In this document: positions 1 to 6,437 of the stretch, one piece after another
Layout: each line of letters starts with the position of its first letter
Position numbering within the stretch: the stretch's first letter is position 1
Source: BOKZ01 sp040900165
GTDB lineage: Bacteria; Patescibacteriota; UBA1384; 2-12-FULL-50-11
Direction of reading: 5' to 3'
Assembly: GCA_040900165.1 (NCBI GenBank)
Contig: JBBDZM010000003.1
Span: 1 to 44,023, forward strand
DNA length: 44,023 nt
Made by a program: the position numbers and the translations under genes
The notes under the pieces: generated by a model
The model's database searches: none
Seen by the model: the letters and a program-made list of their open reading frames with translations, nothing else
Told to the model about the DNA's origin: nothing

Positions 1-671
1 TCCTCAATCTCTTCAATGGTATCGCCAAACATTGTTATCCGGATAATCCGCTGGGAGTTGGACGGCATAATCTCGATAATTTCGCCGCGCGCCCGAAAAT
101 TTCCCCGTGATAGCTCGACGTCGTTGCGCTGATACTGCAGAAACACCAACTTGTCGATAATCGTTTCGCGGCTTAATTGCTCGCCCTTGCGGACAACCAA
201 TGTCGCTTTCTGGTACTCCTCGGCCGAGCCCAAGCCGTAGATGCAAGACACGGAAGCGACAATAATGACGTCGCGCCGGCTCAATAATGCCTGGGTGGCG
301 GCATGGCGGAGCCGGTCGATCTCGTCGTTTATCTGGGCTTCCTTTTCGATATAGGTATCGGTGTTGGGCATATAGGCCTCGGGTTGGTAATAATCGTAGT
401 AACTAACAAAATACTCAACGGCGTTTTTTGGAAATATTTGGCGGAACTCGCTGGTTAACTGGGCGGCTAGCGTCTTGTTGTGGGCGATTACCAGAGTGGG
501 GCGTTGGACTTGGGCAATCACATTGGCGGCGGTAAAGGTTTTGCCGGAGCCGGTGACACCCAAAAGGACCTGATGTTTCAGGCCCTTTTTCAATCCGTCC
601 ACCAACTGGCGGATCGCTTTGGGCTGATCACCAGCCGGAGTTTTGTCGGTGTTTAAAATAAACTTACCCAT
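1..671 (-). CDS. uvrB: UvrABC system protein B, N-terminal part (cut by window edge)
   Basis: The first 223 codons of UvrB, the damage-verifying helicase-like subunit of nucleotide excision repair, which takes DNA from UvrA and recruits UvrC. The start is ATG at 671. The translation begins MGKFILNTDKTPAGDQPKAI, has a Walker A motif GVTGSGKT at residues 38-45, then the family signature with YYQPEAY and NTDTYIEKEAQIND of the DNA-clamping beta-hairpin. The C-terminal part lies beyond base 1. A purine-rich GAGGGG stretch about 12 nt upstream may act as a weak ribosome site. The gene diverges from the small gene at 1028. Identification is firm; only completeness is unknown. Confidence 0.96.
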   Translation of the reverse strand, partial: MGKFILNTDKTPAGDQPKAIRQLVDGLKKGLKHQVLLGVTGSGKTFTAANVIAQVQRPTLVIAHNKTLAAQLTSEFRQIFPKNAVEYFVSYYDYYQPEAYMPNTDTYIEKEAQINDEIDRLRHAATQALLSRRDVIIVASVSCIYGLGSAEEYQKATLVVRKGEQLSRETIIDKLVFLQYQRNDVELSRGNFRARGEIIEIMPSNSQRIIRITMFGDTIEEIE

Positions 672-1027
672 ATTATTTCTTGCCCCTCACTAACTGCACA
701 ATGTCGTAACAGGACGTAGTCCGTTCGACTGGAAAGTTCAGTGTGGGGTCGGTTGCCAGTTGGAACTTCATCCAGGCAATTTTATCCTAACTCTCTCCAA
801 ATGTCTGCCCAACCAGTCAATATTATCTCTATCAACCCAACCACTTGTATACGCTTTGACCCATATCTTAACCAAGAACAATCAACAATCTTAATTTTCC
901 CCATATACGGCCATCAGCCCAACCACTTGACAGGTTCAACCGGCACCTTTACTAATGGTAAAAGGTGGCAACAGGTTTGTTACCAAGAAATTGAAAAATA
1001 AACTCTGCGGGGAAGGAGGTGAAAGAA
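672..1027. other. Non-coding divergent spacer with a direct repeat
   Basis: I see no convincing gene here; an 86-codon open frame on the plus strand (741-1001) has low-complexity composition and no ribosome site. The stretch holds a direct repeat: an 18-19 nt unit ending CCCAACCACTTG occurs at about 831-848 and 912-930. There is also a promoter-like pair at 927-955 and a short inverted repeat TGGTAA/TTACCA at 956-961 and 980-985. It probably carries control elements for the small gene at 1028 and possibly for uvrB. Confidence 0.5.
927..955 (+). promoter_or_regulatory. Candidate sigma70-type promoter for the 66-aa gene
   Basis: A perfect -35 TTGACA (927-932), a 17-bp spacer and TACTAA (950-955), a weak -10 with three of six consensus matches. 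Transcription would start near 962, about 65 nt before the ATG at 1028. The -35 overlaps the second copy of the direct repeat. Confidence 0.4.
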
Positions 1028-1228
1028 ATGGCATTTAGTACAGTTTCAAAAAAGTCTGGTAAGACTTACTACCTACACTCTCGAGACGTTACGCTTCGAG
1101 GTGGACGAATGCAGACAATCTACTTTTTCGCGCAAGATGTCCGAGATGGGGCATTGGATGCGGTCCCCGCAGGTTACGTAGTAATGGAGAACGCTCGAAC
1201 CGGTCTTCCAATGTTGAAGAAAGGTTAA
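1028..1228 (+). CDS. Small conserved-looking protein of unknown function (66 aa)
   Basis: A 66-residue basic protein, MAFSTVSKKSGKTYYLHSRD at the start and GLPMLKKG at the end, with no membrane segment. ATG 1028 is chosen because a near-perfect Shine-Dalgarno AAGGAGGTG (1013-1021) sits about 8 nt before it; an in-frame GTG at 1019 lies inside that site. The gene is monocistronic, with a candidate promoter upstream and a strong terminator 27 nt downstream. From memory, similar short proteins with a SKKSGKTYYLH motif occur widely in Patescibacteria as uncharacterised proteins, but I have not checked this. The small globular basic fold could bind nucleic acid; this is only a guess. Confidence 0.85.
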   Translation: MAFSTVSKKSGKTYYLHSRDVTLRGGRMQTIYFFAQDVRDGALDAVPAGYVVMENARTGLPMLKKG

Positions 1229-1254
1229 ACGTGTTTCACGTTGAGCACTAAAGA

Positions 1255-1289
1255 GTCCGCTCCGCCAGTTGGCGGATAGCGGGCTTTTT
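1255..1289 (+). terminator. Rho-independent terminator of the 66-aa gene
   Basis: Stem GTCCGCT/AGCGGGC continued by CCGCC-AGTT-GGCGG, followed by TTTTT (1285-1289). A separate perfect inverted repeat AACGTG-TTT-CACGTT (1228-1242) overlaps the stop codon just before it. Confidence 0.9.
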
Positions 1290-1332
1290 AGTTGTACTGG
1301 CGTAATCGAGTTAAATACCGGATAATCCTTGT

Positions 1333-2424
1333 ATGAAGGTTGCCCTTGTCCATGATTTTTTTACCCAGTGGGGCGGTGCCGAGCGGGTGCTAAAAGTTTT
1401 TAGCGAAATCTATCCGGACGCGCCGATATATCTAATCGTTAAAGACCAACAACTGGTCGATGAGTTTTTGCCCGGTCGAAAAGTTATCCCCAGCTTTCTG
1501 CAGGACTATCCGGGAATGCCCAATCAGCGCAAATTCTATTTCCCCTTAATGCCCAGGGCGATCGAGTCTTTTGATTTTTCCGGTTTTGACCTGGTGCTCT
1601 CTAGTTCGTCTGCCTACGCCAAAGGTATTATTACCAAGCCGCCAACCAAACATATTTGTTATCTCCACACCCCCACCCGTTATTTAACGGTTGATACCGA
1701 ACAATATTTAGCCGACGCACCAATTCCCTGGCCGATTATCGGTCGGCCAATAGTCCGGATGCTAATCAAACGGCTCCAAAAATGGGACCTCCAGGCCAGC
1801 AAACGCCCGGATTACCTAATAGCCAACTCTACCTATATTTATGTCCGGACCAAGCAGTTTTATGGGCGAGTGGCGGATGCGATTGTTTTTCCGCCAGTTG
1901 ATACCAACCAATTTAAGATTGCTGACAAAATTGGCGACTACTGGCTGACGTTGGGGCGCAACGAGCCCTACAAACGTACCGATATCGCCATTCTGGCCGC
2001 CAAAAAACTTGGGCTGAAATTAAAAGTCGTCGGTGGCGGTAGTGATTTGGATAACTTAAAAAAAATTGCCGGCAAAAAGACTGAATTTCTGGGGCGGGTG
2101 CCGGATTCAGAATTGGCCAAGCTATATGCTGGGGCGATCGGGCTAATTTTCCCGCCTCGCGAGGACGCGGGTATGACGTCGTTAGAAGCAATGGCCTGTG
2201 GCCGGCCGGTGATTGCCTTTGGCGAAGGGGGTTCGTTAGAGACCGTCAAGCACGGGGTAACCGGCGAGTTTTTCCCTGAGCAATCGGTCGAGTCGTTGGT
2301 AGCGGTACTAGAAAAATTTGACCCAGCTAAGTACGATCCCCAAACAATCCGTGAGCACGTTATGCAGTTTGATACCAAGCGGTTCAAGCAAAAAATCCAG
2401 GAAATTGTCCAAAACAATCTTTAG
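1333..2424 (+). CDS. Family 4 glycosyltransferase (WbaZ/mannosyltransferase-like)
   Basis: A 363-aa GT-B fold glycosyltransferase that should move a sugar from a nucleotide-sugar donor onto a surface polysaccharide or lipid-linked precursor at the inner face of the membrane. The N-terminal Rossmann domain opens MKVALVHDFFTQWGGAERVL with the glycine-rich acceptor loop. The C-terminal donor domain begins near residue 200 (YWLTLGRNEPYKRTD) and has the GT4 signature EDAGMTSLEAMACGRPVIAF with the E-x7-E nucleotide-binding pattern at about residues 277-285. No membrane helix is seen. A -10-like GATAAT at 1321-1326 lies only 6 nt before the ATG, hinting at a leaderless transcript, but no good -35 is present. 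The donor and acceptor cannot be read from sequence. Confidence 0.9.
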   Translation: MKVALVHDFFTQWGGAERVLKVFSEIYPDAPIYLIVKDQQLVDEFLPGRKVIPSFLQDYPGMPNQRKFYFPLMPRAIESFDFSGFDLVLSSSSAYAKGIITKPPTKHICYLHTPTRYLTVDTEQYLADAPIPWPIIGRPIVRMLIKRLQKWDLQASKRPDYLIANSTYIYVRTKQFYGRVADAIVFPPVDTNQFKIADKIGDYWLTLGRNEPYKRTDIAILAAKKLGLKLKVVGGGSDLDNLKKIAGKKTEFLGRVPDSELAKLYAGAIGLIFPPREDAGMTSLEAMACGRPVIAFGEGGSLETVKHGVTGEFFPEQSVESLVAVLEKFDPAKYDPQTIREHVMQFDTKRFKQKIQEIVQNNL

Positions 2425-2472
2425 TGACCGTTTCCCAGTACTCCGTAGAGTCGGCGCTTTAGTGTCTAACTA

Positions 2473-2765
2473 CCTGGATTGTTCCAGGGCCTCTAAAAGT
2501 TTAAGGCGGTTCGGGCTGGAGCCCGGAACCGCCTTGGACCAGATATGTCAGGCCTGGCGGCCTGCACCCTTTAGCTGTGTGTCGGCCAGACTCCGTTGGT
2601 TATGCCTCGTATTGGAGCTGGCTTACTAATTGTAGCAAAAAAATTAAGGGGCGACTCCGGTTGGAGCCGCCCTCAGGAATGTCCCCGAAGGGACCAAGTG
2701 CCCAGAAGGGCATTCTCGCATTCGCTCGCTTTCTTTCCGGATTGGCACGGAACGGTTTCCGTGTC
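2473..2765. repeat. Array of seven hairpins in a convergent spacer
   Basis: The 367-bp gap between the convergent glycosyltransferase and HAD genes has no convincing gene but holds seven separate inverted repeats: 2473-2488 (CCTGGA/TCCAGG), 2503-2535 (a 10-bp plus 4-bp stem), 2549-2564 (CAGGCC/GGCCTG), 2649-2672, 2681-2694 (GTCCC/GGGAC, which on the minus strand has a UUCG loop), 2699-2712 (TGCCC/GGGCA) and 2744-2765. Only the fourth has a T-tract, on the minus strand. Two plus-strand open frames across it are interrupted shadows without ribosome sites. It may be a structured RNA, a set of transcription stoppers or a REP-like cluster. Confidence 0.7.
2637..2672 (-). terminator. Terminator for the minus-strand HAD gene
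   Basis: Read on the minus strand: GGGCG plus GGAG-type stem with an AACC loop (2649-2672), then CTTAA and a run of seven T (plus-strand A-run 2637-2643). It lies about 120 nt past the HAD stop codon. Confidence 0.7.
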
Positions 2766-2791
2766 CCTATAACTGTACTCTTTGCTTACGG

Positions 2792-3394
2792 TTAGTCAAT
2801 GTAATAATCAAGGATTTTCGGCCAATCCATTGGCTCAACGTGCGGCATTTCGACCCGTAGCATGGCATTCCACGGACAAGGAAAACCAATTGGCTTAATA
2901 GCCAAGTCCCAGTCGCGAAATTCGTGGAGATTATCCTCCACCAAGCAACTGGCGCCGATCGACTTGCAGCACTGGAGCTTGCTGCGCTGATTCTCCCCAG
3001 AGTTGACGGGATTGTCCTTAGCAGAGGTGTGGTGAATCACCAATGGCAGGCCATGATTGTTAAACCATCGCTTCGTCACATCAACTAACCCACCGATCCG
3101 ACCAGTAACTATTTGGACATCGTGAACAGCTATTAGTTTTTTGAGCGCTTCGATCGCTCCCGGGATAGCCGGCAGATTCTCGTAGTGACCGTGCCACATA
3201 AAGTTGTAGTGGATTTCTTTGATCTGAGACGGTGGTATACCAAAGTATTTGGCAAAGTTTTGATCGGCCAACTCCGAAATCAATATCTCCCGTCCAATGC
3301 TCTCCCCAACAAACCGAGAGAACGGTTGAAAAAAATCGACGATGACGCCGTCGGCATCGAAGGCCAGAACCTTCTTGGTAGTATTAATGTGCAT
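2792..3394 (-). CDS. HAD-superfamily phosphatase, 5'-nucleotidase-like
   Basis: A 200-aa haloacid-dehalogenase-fold hydrolase. Motif I is FDADGVIVDF (nucleophile Asp in the DxDG pattern typical of deoxyribonucleotidases), motif II is IVTGR, and motif IV is VEDN, followed by PCPWN near the end. This suggests a soluble phosphatase acting on nucleotides or another small phosphomonoester. Four in-frame ATGs exist; I choose 3394 because GGAGAAC lies just before it, giving an MHINTTKKV start, whereas 3421 and 3412 lack a ribosome site. The lysine of motif III is not obvious by eye. It follows the terminator of the gene at 3499-3918, so it is probably its own transcription unit. Confidence 0.82.
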   Translation of the reverse strand: MHINTTKKVLAFDADGVIVDFFQPFSRFVGESIGREILISELADQNFAKYFGIPPSQIKEIHYNFMWHGHYENLPAIPGAIEALKKLIAVHDVQIVTGRIGGLVDVTKRWFNNHGLPLVIHHTSAKDNPVNSGENQRSKLQCCKSIGASCLVEDNLHEFRDWDLAIKPIGFPCPWNAMLRVEMPHVEPMDWPKILDYYID

Positions 3395-3466
3395 TTCGTT
3401 CTCCGTGGCCATACTAAACATTGCTCAGTCGCTAAACAAGCGCATTTTTACCCGATTTGACCGGTT

Positions 3467-3495
3467 AAAAAATGACCCAGCGGGGTGCTGGATCA
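3467..3495 (-). terminator. Terminator of the 139-aa unknown gene
   Basis: On the minus strand a 9-bp stem TGATCCAGC/GCTGGGTCA with an ACCCC loop is followed by TTTTTT. It begins 3 nt after the stop codon at 3499, which supports transcription of that gene. Confidence 0.88.
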
Positions 3496-3498
3496 CTA

Positions 3499-3918
3499 TT
3501 ATTTAAGGATTCTGTCTAGGTGGTATTTCCGGGCAAATAGTTCCACCTTAACCTGGTTGAACTTGATCAGATGAAGCAACATGACGAGCAGTGCCCCGTC
3601 AACTACTCCCAGCTGCTTCTCCAAAGCCGTTAGGTCCGCATGGACCGACCGGTGGTTGGTGGCGCCATCAATCACGGTGCGAATGAGCGGGATGCCCAAC
3701 TGATTAACTCGCTCCCGGGCAAATGCCTGGAAAGGACCGGGGTGGAAGTCGGCTAGTAAGAGCAAGGCGCAAATAACGTGTCTATCGCACCCAACCTTCC
3801 CTAGCTTTTTGACGTCGCTAAAGATGCCAGCCATTTGGTCGATGGGCCCGGTGGCTCTGACCAATAATTCAACGAACTGGCTGTACGCGTTTTTGCATTT
3901 AAATGTACAGATAATCAA
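3499..3918 (-). CDS. Unknown protein, 139 aa, mostly helical
   Basis: I do not recognise this protein. It has no signal peptide or clear membrane segment, and looks helical, with a His-rich stretch (HVICALLLLADFH near residues 47-59) and a second His pair in the middle (NHRSVHADLTALEKQL). The helical make-up and scattered His/Asp residues recall HD-type hydrolases, but the HD signature is not complete. The only plausible start is TTG at 3918. It is supported by a promoter whose -10 ends 9 nt upstream (leaderless) and by a terminator right after the stop. An internal ATG near residue 29 lacks a ribosome site. Confidence 0.68.
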   Translation of the reverse strand: MIICTFKCKNAYSQFVELLVRATGPIDQMAGIFSDVKKLGKVGCDRHVICALLLLADFHPGPFQAFARERVNQLGIPLIRTVIDGATNHRSVHADLTALEKQLGVVDGALLVMLLHLIKFNQVKVELFARKYHLDRILK

Positions 3919-3927
3919 AACGTGGTA

Positions 3928-3956
3928 ATACTACCAGAGCCCCAGCTATTTGTTAA
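3928..3956 (-). promoter_or_regulatory. Extended -10 promoter of the 139-aa gene
   Basis: Minus-strand TTAACA (3951-3956), 17-bp spacer, TAGTAT (3928-3933) preceded by TGG, an extended -10. Transcription would start within a few bases of the TTG at 3918. Confidence 0.6.
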
Positions 3957-4016
3957 TAGCTATATGCCAAAATGTTCGACAATATTGACACGCATAACTC
4001 TCTATTGTTGAGGGTA

Positions 4017-4040
4017 TTGTATGGGGTATATCCCATACAA
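4017..4040. promoter_or_regulatory. Perfect palindrome, possible operator or mRNA hairpin
   Basis: TTGTATGGG and CCCATACAA face each other across a 6-nt AT-rich centre. It sits between the 69-aa gene's terminator (4055-4084) and the promoter of the 139-aa gene, about 60 nt upstream of that promoter's -35. It could be a protein-binding site or a second transcription stopper. Confidence 0.55.
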
Positions 4041-4054
4041 CTGGGACGTGTACG

Positions 4055-4084
4055 AAAAACGCCCGTGGTCGAAACCACGGGCGT
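4055..4084 (-). terminator. Terminator of the 69-aa membrane protein gene
   Basis: Minus-strand 11-bp perfect stem ACGCCCGTGGT/ACCACGGGCGT with a UUCG loop, followed by a T-run (plus-strand A-run 4055-4059). It begins 12 nt after the stop codon. Confidence 0.95.
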
Positions 4085-4096
4085 TGAGTGAGCGGC

Positions 4097-4306
4097 TCAA
4101 CCAAATGTGATGAGCGCGAAGACGAAGGTGAAAACGGCGGAGATGCCGATTCCCAGGTTGAACACTGGGATATTGTCCGGGACGATCCGTTGCTGGATTC
4201 GTGTCCTTGGGTGTTTGAACCCGGTTGTCGCCACAAGGCGATAACAACAGAACAGCAGCAGTGCGATTCCCGCCAGGATCAGTAGGTACGGTGCAACTTC
4301 CTTCAT
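4097..4306 (-). CDS. Small two-helix membrane protein, 69 aa, unknown
   Basis: A 69-residue protein beginning MKEVAPYLLILAGIALLLF. It has two hydrophobic segments (about residues 6-22 and 48-68) joined by a basic, Gln/Arg-rich loop (KHPRTRIQQRIV), so it should sit in the cytoplasmic membrane as a hairpin. ATG 4306 is the start because the promoter lies inside the longer open frame that begins at 4345, and the -10 box ends 10 nt before this ATG. The gene is a complete monocistronic unit with a consensus-like promoter and strong terminator. It resembles the two-helix PilC/TrbC-type (TIGR/DUF) small membrane proteins often seen in this group in general shape only; no function is assigned. Confidence 0.85.
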   Translation of the reverse strand: MKEVAPYLLILAGIALLLFCCYRLVATTGFKHPRTRIQQRIVPDNIPVFNLGIGISAVFTFVFALITFG

Positions 4307-4316
4307 TTCAGCGTAT

Positions 4317-4345
4317 TTTATACCAGATTTTGGCCAAAAAGTCAA
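4317..4345 (-). promoter_or_regulatory. Strong leaderless promoter of the 69-aa membrane protein
   Basis: Minus-strand TTGACT (4340-4345), 17-bp spacer, TATAAA (4317-4322). The predicted start of transcription is about 3-4 nt before ATG 4306. Confidence 0.85.
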
Positions 4346-4380
4346 GGGCTAGACCGGTACTTTCTGATAGGTCTATGAGC

Positions 4381-4408
4381 TTGAAAAACAGGGGTAATAC
4401 GGTATAGT
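4381..4408 (+). promoter_or_regulatory. Promoter of the gyrB-gyrA-infB operon
   Basis: TTGAAA (4381-4386), 16-bp spacer, TATAGT (4403-4408). It diverges from the promoter at 4317-4345, so the two -35 boxes are 35 bp apart and supercoiling-coupled control of the pair is possible. Confidence 0.7.
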
Positions 4409-4466
4409 TGTTGATATGGAAGAGACTGTAAATCAACAATTTTGTGCTGAAATTCTTCCAGCACAA
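4408..4466 (+). promoter_or_regulatory. Two tandem hairpins in the gyrB leader
   Basis: An 8-bp inverted repeat TTGTTGAT/ATCAACAA (4408-4415 and 4432-4439) is followed by TTGTGCTG/CAGCACAA (4442-4449 and 4459-4466). Together they fill nearly the whole leader, which has no Shine-Dalgarno before ATG 4482. The first arm overlaps the end of the -10, so it could also be a protein-binding site. Confidence 0.7.
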
Positions 4467-4481
4467 TAATTACTAATTAAG

Positions 4482-6431
4482 ATGGCAGGCAAATACGACG
4501 CGTCACAAATTACTGTTCTGGAGGGCTTAGAGCCGGTCCGAAAACGGCCGGGAATGTACATCGGCGGAACCGGTGAACAAGGCCTCCATCACCTCGTCTG
4601 GGAGGTGCTTGATAATGCTGTCGACGAAGCCATGGCCGGCCACGCCGACAACGTGACAATTGAGCTCAATACAGACCTAACCGTTTCGATCCAAGACAAC
4701 GGCCGAGGTATCCCGGTAGATATTCACCAAGCCACTAAAGTCAGCGCCTTGGAAACTGTTCTAACTAAACTTCACGCCGGTGGAAAATTTGGCGGCGAGG
4801 GCTACAAAGTTTCCGGTGGTCTGCACGGCGTGGGAGTGTCAGTCGTTAATGCCTTATCGGAGTACGTTAAAGCCGAGGTTTATAAAGACGGCAAGGCTTA
4901 CGAGCAGGAATACAGTCGCGGTAAGCCCAAAGAGCAAGTTAAGGAAGTTGGAACAACCGACAAACAGGGCACCAGAATTACTTTTAAGGCCGATTCAGAA
5001 ATTTTCCCTAAAACGACATTTTCGCGCCGGACAATTATCGACCATGTTCGTCAGCAGGCCTATCTAACCAAAGGCATTCAAATTGCCATAAGCGATGATC
5101 GGCAAGACGGTGATATCCCCGAAGGCGATAGCTACTATCCACGCAACTACTCGTTCCATTTTGGGGGCGGCATCGCCGCCTACGTTAGCCATTTGGTCCG
5201 TCATAAAAAATCGTTAATTCCCGAGCCGATTTATTTCTCCAAAACAATCGGGGAGTCGTTTATCGAAGTGTCGTTTACTTATGTCGACGACTACAACGAG
5301 CACGTCTATAGCTTCGCCAACAACATCCACACCACCGAAGGTGGCACCCACTTGACTGGATTTCGCTCAGCAATTACCCGGGTAATTACCGATTACGCTA
5401 AAAAATTGACCGGCAACGGCAAAGACTCCGATGTCGGCATTACCGGCGAGGATATCCGCGAAGGTCTGACGGCGGTAATTTCTGTGAAACTGCCGGAGCC
5501 GGAATTCGAAGGCCAGACTAAATCCAAGTTAGGTACGCCGACCATGCGTGGCCAGGTGGAGACGGTCGTTAACGCCGGACTGGGCCAGTGGCTAGAGGAA
5601 CACCCCAACGAGAGCAAGGCGATTATTGAAAAAATTGCTGTTAGTGCCAAGGCCCGGATGGCCGCCCGAGCGGCTCGCGATGCAGTAATTCGCAAAGGGG
5701 CGTTGGAGGGCATGACTTTGCCGGGCAAGCTGGCCGACTGCTCCGAAAAAGACCCAGCTAAATCCGAGATATATATAGTAGAGGGCGATTCGGCTGGTGG
5801 ATCGGGCAAACAAGGCCGCGACCGACGCTTCCAGGCAATCCTACCGCTGAAAGGCAAAATTTTGAACGTTGAACGAGCGCGGTTAGACCGAATGCTCGCT
5901 AGCGATGAAATTAAAGCTCTGATCGTGGCGCTCGGTGTGGGAATTGGCGATGAAATTAATATGGAGCGTTTGCGCTACCATCGGGTGATTCTAATGACCG
6001 ATGCCGACGTGGACGGCGCCCATATTCGCACACTCTTGCTGACCTTTTTCTACCGCCACTACCCGGAGATTATCCAACGGGGCTACCTTTATATTGCCCA
6101 ACCGCCGCTCTACGGCGTCAAGTTCAAGGGCAAGGTAGAGTACTCGCATAGCGACAAAGAGCGCGACGAAATTGTTGCCAAACTTAAAGCTGCCAACAAC
6201 GGGACACTGCCGGGGCTAAATATCCAGCGCTACAAAGGTTTGGGCGAGATGAATCCGGAGGAGCTGTGGGAGACCACTTTGAACCCGGAGAATCGAGTAC
6301 TACTCCAAGTTAATATTAACGATGCCGAGCAGGCCGATGAGATATTTTCGGGATTAATGGGCGATGACGTTCTGCCGCGTAAAAGATTTATCCAGAGCCG
6401 TGCAGCAACTGCCCAAAACATCGATATATAA
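4482..6431 (+). CDS. gyrB: DNA gyrase subunit B
   Basis: The 649-aa ATPase subunit of the A2B2 gyrase, which uses ATP to drive negative supercoiling. The GHKL ATP-binding region starts near residue 10 (LEGLEPVRKRPGMYIGGTG), with the Bergerat-fold motifs DNAVDEAMAG, DNGRGIPVD and GGLHGVGVSVVNAL. The TOPRIM domain has EGDSAGGSGKQGRDR and the metal-binding DADVDGAHIRTLL, and the GyrA-contact region has IQRYKGLGEMNPEELWETT. Length is that of short GyrB without the large proteobacterial insert. It is the first gene of an operon with gyrA (6-nt gap) and infB. No Shine-Dalgarno precedes the ATG; the leader holds two hairpins. Confidence 0.98.
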   Translation: MAGKYDASQITVLEGLEPVRKRPGMYIGGTGEQGLHHLVWEVLDNAVDEAMAGHADNVTIELNTDLTVSIQDNGRGIPVDIHQATKVSALETVLTKLHAGGKFGGEGYKVSGGLHGVGVSVVNALSEYVKAEVYKDGKAYEQEYSRGKPKEQVKEVGTTDKQGTRITFKADSEIFPKTTFSRRTIIDHVRQQAYLTKGIQIAISDDRQDGDIPEGDSYYPRNYSFHFGGGIAAYVSHLVRHKKSLIPEPIYFSKTIGESFIEVSFTYVDDYNEHVYSFANNIHTTEGGTHLTGFRSAITRVITDYAKKLTGNGKDSDVGITGEDIREGLTAVISVKLPEPEFEGQTKSKLGTPTMRGQVETVVNAGLGQWLEEHPNESKAIIEKIAVSAKARMAARAARDAVIRKGALEGMTLPGKLADCSEKDPAKSEIYIVEGDSAGGSGKQGRDRRFQAILPLKGKILNVERARLDRMLASDEIKALIVALGVGIGDEINMERLRYHRVILMTDADVDGAHIRTLLLTFFYRHYPEIIQRGYLYIAQPPLYGVKFKGKVEYSHSDKERDEIVAKLKAANNGTLPGLNIQRYKGLGEMNPEELWETTLNPENRVLLQVNINDAEQADEIFSGLMGDDVLPRKRFIQSRAATAQNIDI

Positions 6432-6437
6432 ATAATT

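Noticed and set aside
741..1001. 86-codon open frame on the plus strand
   Set aside because: No ribosome site, unusual composition, overlaps the promoter and repeats of the 66-aa gene.
2318..2795. Two overlapping plus-strand open frames (2318-2629, 2577-2795)
   Set aside because: They begin inside the glycosyltransferase or run through the hairpin array, and have no ribosome sites or sensible protein features.
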